Shown here one piece after another: positions 44,752-52,753 of a stretch of DNA of 64,000 nt. The stretch comes from a gamma proteobacterium NOR5-3. Its GTDB lineage: Bacteria; Pseudomonadota; Gammaproteobacteria; Pseudomonadales; Halieaceae. The stretch spans positions 62,001-126,000 of the forward strand of contig DS999409.1 in the NCBI GenBank assembly GCA_000158155.1. Direction: 5' to 3'. Every line of letters begins with the position of its first letter. The first letter of the stretch is position 1. Under the pieces are notes generated by a model. The model was not told where the DNA came from. It searched no databases and saw nothing but the letters and a program-made list of their open reading frames with translations. Both the position numbers and the translations under genes were made by a program.

Positions 44752-45651
44752 CTAACGGCCGAAAAGTTTGCCAAAAGCCTTATCCAGTGCGCTATCAACT
44801 TTTTCGTCCGTCTCTTCGTCGACCTCTTGCTCCGCGCTATCGCCGATGCGATCCGCCTGACGATTCACTTTGCTGCCGATTGCCCCCATGACGCTGCCAA
44901 ACAACCCGGGTTTCTTGTCGCCGTCCGCATCTTGTTCCTCGGCGACGTCTGTGGGTGCTTGTTGCGAGAGCCCGCCAAGCATGGCTCCGATGCCGTTGAG
45001 ATTCATGGGCTCTGCCGGTAGTTCGAAACGGGCGGGATCTATGGCTCTATCATCGATGGTGGTGACAGCGAACTCACTCCCGAAGCGCAGCATGCCCGCA
45101 TCAATACCTTCGAGTTGCGCACGCATGGACTGCGTATTTTCCGGGGCTGAGTTTGAGGTCAGCGTTGCAGCTATCTCCAGCATTTGAAACAGCGCATCGC
45201 GGAATTCAAGAGCCCGGGCATCGTCAGACAGCACTAACTCTTCGCTTTGCGCCTCACCGTTTTCATCTTTGAACTTGAGTTCATACACGTCGCCTTTGAT
45301 CCCCGCTACGACCTCTGTGCGGCCGGTTTTTTTGAGGGATACAACTTCGGCATTAATATCGCTAGGTACGGAAGCGGCTGCGTTGACGCCCATGGACTTC
45401 ATGGCTGAGCCCGCGTCCATAACGATGGTGTTTCCGTCCTGCTGGATAACGGAGTAGATCGTGTTATCACGCAAAATGACGTAGCTGTTCTCCTGCCCGG
45501 GGATGTCTATTCTTAGAAGCTGGTCCCGATATTCAAATACCGTGGCCCCGCCTTCTTTAGAGTTCATAGTAGCTGAACCCGCCAGCGCCTCGACGGCGAT
45601 CAGCGAAGCGCAGCTGACTATCACAGAGAGACATAATCTTTGGACGTGCAT
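44752..45651 (-). CDS. Exported protein of unknown function, DUF4412-like
   Basis: A 299-residue protein with a signal peptide (1-24, ending ALAG). The mature part starts with a beta-rich domain (about 30-130: ATVFEYRDQLLRIDIPG, SYVILRDNTIYSVIQQ, GNTIVMDAGS), a pattern that reminds me of DUF4412 and similar outer-envelope domains that probe a bound ligand. An alpha region and an acidic, lysine-rich tail (about 235-299, EQEVDEETDEKVDSALDKAFGK in two short pieces) follow. AGAGG stands before ATG 45651. The family match is from style only, and the function is open. Confidence 0.65.
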   Translation of the reverse strand: MHVQRLCLSVIVSCASLIAVEALAGSATMNSKEGGATVFEYRDQLLRIDIPGQENSYVILRDNTIYSVIQQDGNTIVMDAGSAMKSMGVNAAASVPSDINAEVVSLKKTGRTEVVAGIKGDVYELKFKDENGEAQSEELVLSDDARALEFRDALFQMLEIAATLTSNSAPENTQSMRAQLEGIDAGMLRFGSEFAVTTIDDRAIDPARFELPAEPMNLNGIGAMLGGLSQQAPTDVAEEQDADGDKKPGLFGSVMGAIGSKVNRQADRIGDSAEQEVDEETDEKVDSALDKAFGKLFGR

Positions 45652-45785
45652 ACAAAACCTCTGAAATTCGATACTGCATGATCTGCCGTTGCTCGGCGAT
45701 GGCTAGAAGCTCGCGTTCGCTGAACGGTCCAGCATTAATAATACTTATCGGCTGCGCAAACGCGAACCTCCATCGTATTCCTCAC

Positions 45786-45828
45786 ATACAGTATTTTGAA
45801 TATTATGAAGTTCAAATAAATGCTGTAT
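45786..45828. repeat. Imperfect long hairpin upstream of the rhodanese gene
   Basis: ATACAGTATTTTGAA pairs with TTCAAATAAATGCTGTAT except for a three-base bulge, across a 10-base loop. It lies 30 bp before the chosen start at 45859, in an AT-rich patch, and may be an operator or a leader hairpin. Confidence 0.5.
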
Positions 45829-45858
45829 AAAGAAGGAATTCAAACTGGAGCCCCAGCT

Positions 45859-46218
45859 ATGTTCAGAGCGATGGTTGTTTTTCTTGCGAGCGCACTATTA
45901 AGCGCCTGCGGTGGCAGTAGCGATACCGGCAAGCTCGCTTTTTCTGCTGTGCAGAACGGCGCCCTGCTGGTAGATGTGCGTACCGCCGAAGAGTTTGCCA
46001 CGGGTCACTTACCGGGCGCGATCAACATTCCCCACGGCGAGATTGTCCAGGGTTTAGCTGCGCTTGATGTGGCTCCGTCCGCCGATATCGTGCTGTATTG
46101 TCGCAGCGGCAACCGCTCGGGTATGGCTACTGCCAGTTTGACCGGCGCGGGTTTTACAAAGGCAGTGAACGCTGGAGCCTATTCAGCACTCAAGCCTGTC
46201 TGGGACCTGGGCGGCTAG
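45859..46218 (+). CDS. Rhodanese-domain lipoprotein
   Basis: A 119-residue envelope lipoprotein with lipobox LSAC (Cys17) and a single rhodanese domain. The domain has LLVDVRTAEEFATGHLPGAINIP and the active-site loop CRSGNRSG, so the sulphur-carrying cysteine and the basic loop are present. Single-domain exported rhodaneses are thought to act in sulphur transfer or detoxification in the periplasm. GGAG eight bases ahead of ATG 45859 supports this start over the ATG at 45820, which lies inside the hairpin. It converges with the phosphoesterase gene, stops 8 bp apart. Confidence 0.92.
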   Translation: MFRAMVVFLASALLSACGGSSDTGKLAFSAVQNGALLVDVRTAEEFATGHLPGAINIPHGEIVQGLAALDVAPSADIVLYCRSGNRSGMATASLTGAGFTKAVNAGAYSALKPVWDLGG

Positions 46219-46226
46219 TTCGTAGC

Positions 46227-47279
46227 TTATTCCCCGGGGCAGTCTTTCGGATCCAGACATAGTTGCTCACCCTTGCCGGGGCGTTTGCCCGTCTTGTCCA
46301 AAATGCCGGACATCCTGAGGTTGGCGATGTGCGCTCCGGATTTGTCTACCGTCACCCAGACCAGTTGATCCATGGACTGACCTGATTCCGGGAGGAACAC
46401 GCCTCCCGTGGTTGCCAGACGAATATAGTCCCGACCCTTGCGCTGCGTATGTTGATAACTGTGTCGGTGCCCATGAAATACCGTGAAGGGTCGTTCGCCT
46501 AACGCTTCCTCGATGGCTTGCCAGGTGGACATGTCGTTGTTCGCCCAGGGTGCTTTGTGCATGAGTAAAAACGTCCAGCGAACATCGCTGTTGTTAGCAA
46601 TAGCGCGCTGCATGTAAGTCGACTGCGCTTCGGAGATCATGCCTGTTTCGTCCTCCGGGAGATTCGCGTACTCGGTTTTAGCAAATGCATCCCAGCCTGA
46701 CTCCTTGGCGACCGCGATAGCCTGCTGGCGCAGCTCGGCAATTTCTCCCAGCCGCTCAAAAGGGTGATCTTCAGTGTCAAAAATCAAAAAAAGCACATCT
46801 CGATAGCGCAGGTGATAGTAGCGCGGACCTAGTCGGTCCTCCCATGCCGTTCGAAGTTGCTGATCCAGCAGATCATGATTGCCGCCGGTATAGAACACGG
46901 GTGCTACAGACTTTTGCGCGCGCTCATCAAAGGACGTCCATTGCTGATCAATCTCCGCTCGCTCCGGACTACCTTCAATCAGGTCGCCGACGTTTACCAC
47001 TAGCTCGGGTCGCAGCAAATTCAACTGCTCCACCGCCAGCTCAAAAACGCCTTCACGTTCGCCGCCGGTAAGATCAGAGAAAACGGCAAAGCGCACGGCG
47101 TCAGCGTCGTAATTTGGTGCGGCATCGGTCCAGGGCTTAGGGCCTTCTGCGACCTCATGGAGTATCTGAGGCTCGAGCCCGGATTCCGTGACGCTCGTGC
47201 AGGCCGGTACGAATGCGGCTGCAATGGCCAGCAGTAGGACTTTGGGTGTCAGGCAGAGCGCTCTGGTCAGTTGCTTCAT
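46227..47279 (-). CDS. Metallophosphoesterase lipoprotein
   Basis: A 350-residue calcineurin-like phosphoesterase anchored by a lipobox VPAC (Cys27). The five metal-site blocks are in order: SDLTGG (a Thr where many have a His), VNVGDL, TGGNHD, LLMHKAPW and FHGHRH. It should act on phosphate esters in the envelope. The change in the first block (D-x-H to D-L-T) removes one ligand of the first metal ion in typical enzymes, which may alter metal use. AGGAA is seven bases from ATG 47279. Confidence 0.9.
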   Translation of the reverse strand: MKQLTRALCLTPKVLLLAIAAAFVPACTSVTESGLEPQILHEVAEGPKPWTDAAPNYDADAVRFAVFSDLTGGEREGVFELAVEQLNLLRPELVVNVGDLIEGSPERAEIDQQWTSFDERAQKSVAPVFYTGGNHDLLDQQLRTAWEDRLGPRYYHLRYRDVLFLIFDTEDHPFERLGEIAELRQQAIAVAKESGWDAFAKTEYANLPEDETGMISEAQSTYMQRAIANNSDVRWTFLLMHKAPWANNDMSTWQAIEEALGERPFTVFHGHRHSYQHTQRKGRDYIRLATTGGVFLPESGQSMDQLVWVTVDKSGAHIANLRMSGILDKTGKRPGKGEQLCLDPKDCPGE

Positions 47280-47423
47280 TTCAGCGTTCCTATCTCTGTG
47301 GGCAGGTGGAGCGGTAGGAGCGAATTCTAGCCTAGCATTCCGTCGTGGTGGGTTTTCTCCTGGCCTGCTGGTGCAGGGTAAGGGGGTTTGCTACTTTGCA
47401 TGGAGTGATCACAGGGTTTGTAT

Positions 47424-47933
47424 ATGAGTTTATTGAGCCGGTCATACCACAGCAGCTTTATATGTCGATGCGGGTCCACGCGATTATCGTCTTTGCGTTT
47501 TGTGAGGCGCTGCGTCGGAGCCTTACTTGGCCTGTGCCTGTTTGCCTCTAACCTGGTCGTTGCGAATGATGATGTCGCTGCTATTCGCGCGACGGTGTTC
47601 GATTATTTTGACGGTATCAATGAGGTCAGTCTCGTTCGCTTGGAGCGGGCGTTTGATGAAAACGCGGCCTTAAAGAGTGTCGATCAAGCCGGCGGTCTGT
47701 CTGTTGAGCCGATCGCGAATGCTATCGATCGCTGGATGCAGGGGGATCCGGCTCAGCGCAGAGGCGAGATTCTGTCCATTGATCTTTCGGATGGACCCAT
47801 AGCGCGCGTGGTGTTTGATTACGATGGTGCGTACCTGGATTTTCTTACCCTGGCTAAGCTGCAGGGGCAGTGGAAAATAATCGATAAGGTATTTATCCGT
47901 GTAGAGCCACCTTCAGCGGACACGAGCGAATGA
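47424..47933 (+). CDS. NTF2-like exported protein (lumazine-binding type)
   Basis: A 169-residue protein. A long basic N-region precedes a hydrophobic stretch that ends near VVAN (about 48), so it is exported. The mature domain begins with DDVAAIRATVFDYFDGINEVSLVRLERAFDENAAL, the usual start of the putative lumazine-binding NTF2-like fold, and ends with GQWKIIDKVF. Such cone-shaped proteins bind small ligands or act as isomerases, but no catalytic residue can be named. The stop overlaps the ATG of the DUF998 gene by 4 bp, so the two are translated together. Confidence 0.8.
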   Translation: MSLLSRSYHSSFICRCGSTRLSSLRFVRRCVGALLGLCLFASNLVVANDDVAAIRATVFDYFDGINEVSLVRLERAFDENAALKSVDQAGGLSVEPIANAIDRWMQGDPAQRRGEILSIDLSDGPIARVVFDYDGAYLDFLTLAKLQGQWKIIDKVFIRVEPPSADTSE

Positions 47934-48529
47934 TCAGTAACAAAACGCTCAGTCATTGTGTGGTCGCGGGTGTTGTTTTTATGCTCGCCGCACATATCAC
48001 CGCACTGCTGCTCTCGGGACAGAGTGCCGTGAGCTCGCCTATCAGTCAGCTGAGCCGTGGTTCTGGCGCCGCGTTGCATACATCGGGTCTGCTTGTCCTG
48101 GCGCTGGTGCAGCCAGCACTCGCGATCTTGCTGGCTCGCACGGCGTTAGACTCTCGAATGTGGACAATTGCCTGCTGGCTGATGGCGCTCAACGGCGTTT
48201 GCCTGCTGTTTATTGCGGTGTATTTTCTGCGCGCCCCGGATTCATTGCTGTTTGGTCCTGATGCCAATGACCCTCTGGCGGTACTTGCCAGCAATGTCGG
48301 CCTGATTATGGGTTTGCTGCAGCGTGGCTTGCGCCAACGGGCGCCGCGCTGTGCACGGCTCAATGGGGTGATGTTTGTACTGTGGCTGGCGTTGATCCCT
48401 GTGATCCCATTCATAGAGGCCAGCTGGCTGGGTGCCTACGAACGCACGGTGGGGGGGATTTTGTTGCTGTGGTTAGCAACCCTGGCGCTTCTTGCTCCTG
48501 CGGGCGAGGAGCAAGAAATGACCCAATAG
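47930..48529 (+). CDS. DUF998-type membrane protein
   Basis: A 199-residue integral membrane protein with about six hydrophobic segments. The loop after the first, SSPISQLSRG, is typical for DUF998, a family that groups with uncharacterised membrane sensors and enzymes. No polar residues that suggest a channel or catalytic site stand out. It is the second gene of a coupled pair with the NTF2-like protein upstream, overlapping by ATGA. Function unknown. Confidence 0.8.
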   Translation: MISNKTLSHCVVAGVVFMLAAHITALLLSGQSAVSSPISQLSRGSGAALHTSGLLVLALVQPALAILLARTALDSRMWTIACWLMALNGVCLLFIAVYFLRAPDSLLFGPDANDPLAVLASNVGLIMGLLQRGLRQRAPRCARLNGVMFVLWLALIPVIPFIEASWLGAYERTVGGILLLWLATLALLAPAGEEQEMTQ

Positions 48530-48533
48530 CCGT

Positions 48534-48803
48534 TCAGGAGATCGCCCAGCCCATCAAGGCGACGGCGATAAAACCACTGACAACCGGCCCTACAATTCGG
48601 CCTCGTTTGAGTCCTCGGACCACGGACACTAAAAGTGCAATACCAATGATGAGCGCGGCCCAGTCGATCATGCCGTTAACGCCGGCGCCTTTGCCCACAC
48701 CGGCAAAAAAATCGCTCAGTGTGCCGGGTATGCCGGATATCAATCCACCGACTGCCTCACCACTTGATTGAGCCATGCCGCCAGATTCGGTTGTTTCGTC
48801 CAT
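48534..48803 (-). CDS. Small membrane protein, unknown
   Basis: An 89-residue protein from ATG 48803, with GGA just upstream. The acidic Ser/Gly-rich N-terminus (about 1-45) is followed by two hydrophobic segments (WAALIIGIALLVSVV and VVSGFIAVALMGWAI) joined by a basic loop RGLKRGR. The open frame continues further upstream but would overlap the GST gene on the other strand. It belongs to no family I know. Short and without a motif, so this is a moderate call, supported mainly by the two membrane segments and the divergent layout with the GST gene. Confidence 0.6.
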   Translation of the reverse strand: MDETTESGGMAQSSGEAVGGLISGIPGTLSDFFAGVGKGAGVNGMIDWAALIIGIALLVSVVRGLKRGRIVGPVVSGFIAVALMGWAIS

Positions 48804-48868
48804 TGAAGTTATCCAGGCCTGTAGTTTGGCCAATATGTTATCTCTGTTTTGTTCGCCATAAAAATTTG

Positions 48869-49528
48869 ATGCCCATGAAAATTTCTGCGCTAAAGCTTTT
48901 TCACTTTCCCGGTAGCCGCAGCGCCCGTGTGCGCTGGGCACTCCAGGAGACCTACGGTGAAAATTTTGAGTTGGTGACCATGAAGTTACTGCAGGGGGAG
49001 CAGTACGCCAGCGAGTTTCTGGCGGTGAACCCAAATCATGCGGTACCGGTACTTGAGATCACCTGGGAGGATGGATCGGTGCAGAATATGCTCGAGAGCA
49101 CGGCGATGGTGGAATGGCTTGCCGATGCCTTCCCAGAGAAGGGCTTGGCGCCAGCGCCCGCTTTATCACCCGGGCGAGCCGATTATCTTCAAATGTTGCA
49201 GTTTGGTGGCAACTGGATGGATGCGATGCTGTGGCAAATCCGCATGCACCGTGATCTTTTACCTGAGAGTGAATCCGATAAGCGCTCGGTAGATCGTGCT
49301 TTGGATAAGTTCGCCAGCGAGGTCGAGCCTCAGTTGCTAAGTCGATTGACCCGGTCAGACTACATTTGTGGCGACAATTTCTGCGCTGCAGACATCGTGG
49401 TGGGACACAATGTCAGCTGGTCTCGCATGTATGGTTTGTGTCAGGACCCAGCCTACAAGGGATACCTGGGAAGACTTGCTGCTAGGCCCGCCTTTGGGCG
49501 GGCGTTTGATGACGTGGGTCGCAAATGA
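48869..49528 (+). CDS. Glutathione S-transferase family protein
   Basis: A 219-residue cytosolic GST. The N-terminal thioredoxin-like domain (about 5-85) has LFHFPGSRSARVRWALQE, the glutathione-site serine region of bacterial GSTs, AVNPNHAVPVLE with the cis-proline, and LESTAMVEWLAD for the gamma-glutamyl contact. The helical C-terminal domain (about 95-215) has YICGDNFCAADIVVGHNV, the N-capping box of the family. Start at 48869 or two codons later; no strong ribosome site. Substrate unknown. Confidence 0.9.
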   Translation: MPMKISALKLFHFPGSRSARVRWALQETYGENFELVTMKLLQGEQYASEFLAVNPNHAVPVLEITWEDGSVQNMLESTAMVEWLADAFPEKGLAPAPALSPGRADYLQMLQFGGNWMDAMLWQIRMHRDLLPESESDKRSVDRALDKFASEVEPQLLSRLTRSDYICGDNFCAADIVVGHNVSWSRMYGLCQDPAYKGYLGRLAARPAFGRAFDDVGRK

Positions 49529-49562
49529 GCGAGGTATCAGCGCAGTAATCCCAGTTCTGTCA

Positions 49563-50630
49563 TTAGAGCTTACAGATCAGCCCCTCGGCAGGATTCATTG
49601 AGCCCGCGCAAATGTCGGCGTAGTGTTGACTGAACGCCTCGACACCACTGACCTCTTGCAGGCTCAGCCAATCGCCCGCACTGGCCGCCGCGGCCATGAC
49701 AAAGCGCTGGGCGTTCCTGGCAAACTCCCCGGACGGTAATGCCGCGCTGCGCTCAAGCATGTAGCTTGGTGCGAAGAACCACTCGTGACGATCTCCACCT
49801 GCGTCCAGTTTCGTGTTCGCCTGATCCCAGTGTGTGAGTCCCACGCTAATAAAGTAAGTCAGATTACCAACCAGGTGATTACGCAGTGCCTCTGCAGTCG
49901 CTGCGTTGCCCGCCATATCGACAATCACGGTAGGGACTTGGGGGACATCAGCCAGCGCATCATAAGCAAGTACATCATCGTAGTAGCCCAGGCTCTTTAC
50001 AAAGTCGATGTTTCCAGCAGAAGTGAGGCCTAGCACGGGAGGGGCTTTGTTATCGTCTGCCAGCGCTTTGGCCAGACCAATGCTGGTTTTGCTCGATGCG
50101 CTTAACAACAGAACTTGTTGGGCCCCGTAATAGTCATGGTCCTGAATCTGATCCCAGAGGCAGTAGGAGGTGTTGTACAAGGGGCCTAAGAGCGCCTGAA
50201 GATGTTCCGCTTGCATGGAGCCGCCGGCGCGAACGCGTTGATAGCGATTGTACAGCGGTGGCAACGCCTGGCGATGCTTGGCACCGTCAAAGAGGGTTCT
50301 GTCATCTGTTCGCACCGGGAGCATTACCAGAGAGTCTGCAGGAGGGAAGTATCCATACAGTCGCTCGCCAATCGCGATATCGTCTGCGCGGGACTCCACG
50401 ACATTCGCAAAACCCCAGACCGGGATCACGCCATAGCCGTCCGCGCCCGCTACCGGGAAGAACTGCCAGTAACCTAAGGCATCGCCCGCCGCAGCGTAGG
50501 TCATGTTGTTGGCAGTAAACGCAAAAAAGTCTACTGCTACGCGAATTTCGCCATCTTTGAGTTCTGGCTCATCAATGGTTGATACACGATGCTCGCCAAA
50601 GGCGGCTTTGTTAACTTCAAATCTTTGCAT
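49563..50630 (-). CDS. DUF2855 family protein (MDR-like)
   Basis: A 355-residue protein whose start looks like a medium-chain reductase catalytic domain (DEPELKDGEIRVAVDFFAFTANNMTYA cut here to its core GEIRVAVDFFAFTANN) followed by a Rossmann-like part (QQVLLLSASSKTSIGLAKAL). Length and order match DUF2855, a family close to medium-chain dehydrogenases but without zinc ligands. It lies 5 bp after the FAD oxidoreductase gene, so both are co-expressed under the TetR-type operator upstream. The reaction is unknown, perhaps reduction of a carbonyl made by the partner. Confidence 0.85.
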   Translation of the reverse strand: MQRFEVNKAAFGEHRVSTIDEPELKDGEIRVAVDFFAFTANNMTYAAAGDALGYWQFFPVAGADGYGVIPVWGFANVVESRADDIAIGERLYGYFPPADSLVMLPVRTDDRTLFDGAKHRQALPPLYNRYQRVRAGGSMQAEHLQALLGPLYNTSYCLWDQIQDHDYYGAQQVLLLSASSKTSIGLAKALADDNKAPPVLGLTSAGNIDFVKSLGYYDDVLAYDALADVPQVPTVIVDMAGNAATAEALRNHLVGNLTYFISVGLTHWDQANTKLDAGGDRHEWFFAPSYMLERSAALPSGEFARNAQRFVMAAAASAGDWLSLQEVSGVEAFSQHYADICAGSMNPAEGLICKL

Positions 50631-50635
50631 GGCTT

Positions 50636-52048
50636 TTATGAGGCCTCCGCCTGTTTGTATTCCTGATCCAGCTTTATTAGGTTCATCACCGCAGCAACAG
50701 CGTTGCTACGCATGCGTTCAAGAACGGCCGTTTTCTCGGGGTTACCCTCCGCGGTCTTCACCATTTGACTGAAGCCGTCCAGGCGATTGTGCAGTATCCA
50801 TTCGGACAAATCGGCGTCTTGTGACCAGTTGTACTGGTTAGTAAAAGAGGTCGCCGTACAATGTGCGAATACGGTATCGGCCTCGGGTGGCGGCACTACC
50901 GCACAGAGGCGATTTTTTTCTTCATCTCCTTCGTAGCTTAGCTCTACATGGGCGATAAGGGCTGCGCTAAAGACCGGCTGATAGGAACGTACCATCTGTG
51001 GGGTTATGACGTCACCCGCGAAGATTGGAAGGTCCGGCAGATTGTCCACCGGGCGCGCAGAGCAATCGACAAACAGGGTATTGTCGCTCACCGATAAGGA
51101 TCCGCGCTGGAACTCAATCTTGTCAGTGCCCAGGTGCGTGATGCGCCCCAGGCGTACGACGTCTTTAATGGTGCGCAGTGTTTCGAGTTCGGCGATGGAC
51201 ACGGTGGCTCCGTGAAACATTTCCGGTTTGTGGTTTTCGTCAATGCGCACAAAATAGCCGCAGTCCTCAAGCTTTGTGAATAAGTCGTCAAAGGAGTCTG
51301 CGGCGGCAGCAGACTCCATGAGCCCCGCCTGGGCGTTGAAGACGTCAAAGAAGAATTCTTCCGTAGGCTGGGTATTGCGTCGATTGAGGAGCCAGGCATC
51401 CCGGGGGCGGATCCATTGGATCCTGTCGGGATTACAGCCCATCTGCAGTAACCAAAGGCATGCATCAATGCCCGTCTTGCCGCCGCCGACGATCACATAG
51501 CGCTCCGGTTGCTCTGTGATTTTTGGCAGATCATTGAGTGGCATAAAGCGCACACCTTCATCAATAGCAAAATTCGGTGTGTGAGTAGAGGGGACTTTGG
51601 TCTTCAGAAAGGTGGCATCGACAATTTTCTTTCTTACCGTTACCCGGTATTCATCACCCCCAACCTTGGAGACAAATCGGCCATCCCCGAGGTAATCACA
51701 CATAGGGAAGTACTGCAGGCGACCGGTGGGCAAAAACTCATGCCGCATGACATCGTCAAAATAGGCGCTGACCTCAGCGCCGCTGGCCAGCTCATTAAGT
51801 CCATCATTCAGGCCGCCGTGCTCGAGTCGCCCGCGGCTGAGTTCCCGCGAACTCACACCGTAAAACTGTGAGGGCTGATGGAGCTGAACGAAAGGGTAGG
51901 CCGCATTCCAGTGCCCGCCGGGCTTGGCGTAGCGATCTACCATGATGATGGTCGCGTCGGACTCGCTGAGTAGAATGTCGGCAAAGGCCATGCCTACCGC
52001 ACCGGTTCCCACCACGAGGTAATCAGCTTCTAAGACGTTTTCTGACAT
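50636..52048 (-). CDS. FAD/NAD(P)-binding monooxygenase-like oxidoreductase
   Basis: A 470-residue flavoprotein. FAD site at the N-terminus: DYLVVGTGAVGMAFADILL. A second dinucleotide motif lies in VIVGGGKTGIDACLWLL (NADPH), and ARPVDNLPDLPIFAGDVI is the late FAD contact. The order resembles flavin monooxygenase-like and pyridine nucleotide-disulphide oxidoreductase-like proteins, with no redox disulphide. I start at ATG 52048 with AGAGG upstream; the open frame runs to 52426 but would cover the operator and part of tetR. First gene of a two-gene operon with DUF2855 and divergent from tetR, which probably controls it. Substrate unknown, likely a hydrophobic small molecule. Confidence 0.86.
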   Translation of the reverse strand: MSENVLEADYLVVGTGAVGMAFADILLSESDATIIMVDRYAKPGGHWNAAYPFVQLHQPSQFYGVSSRELSRGRLEHGGLNDGLNELASGAEVSAYFDDVMRHEFLPTGRLQYFPMCDYLGDGRFVSKVGGDEYRVTVRKKIVDATFLKTKVPSTHTPNFAIDEGVRFMPLNDLPKITEQPERYVIVGGGKTGIDACLWLLQMGCNPDRIQWIRPRDAWLLNRRNTQPTEEFFFDVFNAQAGLMESAAAADSFDDLFTKLEDCGYFVRIDENHKPEMFHGATVSIAELETLRTIKDVVRLGRITHLGTDKIEFQRGSLSVSDNTLFVDCSARPVDNLPDLPIFAGDVITPQMVRSYQPVFSAALIAHVELSYEGDEEKNRLCAVVPPPEADTVFAHCTATSFTNQYNWSQDADLSEWILHNRLDGFSQMVKTAEGNPEKTAVLERMRSNAVAAVMNLIKLDQEYKQAEAS

Positions 52049-52106
52049 TGCGTGCCTCTTTCTTCGTCGCGGCCTGGTCTTCAATAAGCCGCCCTTAGCC
52101 ATGCAT

Positions 52107-52140
52107 ATAACATTGTTATGATCGAAAATAACGATGTTAT
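52107..52140. promoter_or_regulatory. Two matching 13-bp palindromes, candidate TetR operator
   Basis: ATAACATTGTTAT (52107-52119) and ATAACGATGTTAT (52128-52140) share the arms ATAAC/GTTAT. Their centres are 21 bp apart, two helical turns, so two repressor dimers would bind on the same face. They lie in the 129-bp gap between the FAD oxidoreductase gene and tetR. Confidence 0.85.
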
Positions 52141-52177
52141 GATAAGCTGTCAAGCATCGCTGGTCCCGGAATAGCAT

Positions 52178-52753
52178 GTGAACAATAAAGAACGAATACT
52201 GACGGCGGCATCGCAAACTCTTCTTGAGAAAGGTCTCGAAGGGCTTAGCGTTCGCGCAATCAGTCACAAAGCAGGATTGTCGACTATTGCGATTTACAGT
52301 CACTTTAAGGGCAAGCAGGGTGTCTTGGATGCTCTCTATATAGAAGGCTTTGGTTTGGTACGTGACGCGATGCTGTCTACCGCTGACATCAAAGACCCCG
52401 TCGAAGCCATCATGGCAAGCAGTCAAAAGTATCTCGATATAGCGTTAGATAACGAAGGACATTACCGTCTTATTTTTGGTGAAACGGGCGGTAGTTATGT
52501 CCCCTCCACTGAGGCCGTAGAAGCGTCTCGCGAAGCCTTTGAGGTGCTGGTGCGGGGTGTGACGAGGCTGCTACCAGGCGATGCCAGCCGAGCGAAACGT
52601 CAGCGCGCGGCGCTGAGAGTATGGGCCGTGCTCCATGGCTATGTGAGCCTGCGACACCATGTGATTGGTCCAATGCTGGATTACCGGCAGTGGCATGCCA
52701 TGGCCATGGAGGCATTGAGTCTCACCGTTGCCGAGATTTCAGGGCACGTTTAA
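52178..52753 (+). CDS. TetR family transcriptional regulator
   Basis: A 191-residue DNA-binding regulator starting with GTG 52178. The helix-turn-helix is LSVRAISHKAGLSTIAIYSHF (about 25-45), and KGKQGVLDALY follows as in TetR-type proteins. The C-terminal domain (about 60-190) is helical and should bind a ligand (SSQKYLDIALDNEGHYRLIF). It most likely represses the divergent FAD/DUF2855 operon and itself via the palindromes at 52107-52140. Its 3' end overlaps the convergent amidohydrolase gene by 15 bp. Confidence 0.93.
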   Translation: MNNKERILTAASQTLLEKGLEGLSVRAISHKAGLSTIAIYSHFKGKQGVLDALYIEGFGLVRDAMLSTADIKDPVEAIMASSQKYLDIALDNEGHYRLIFGETGGSYVPSTEAVEASREAFEVLVRGVTRLLPGDASRAKRQRAALRVWAVLHGYVSLRHHVIGPMLDYRQWHAMAMEALSLTVAEISGHV

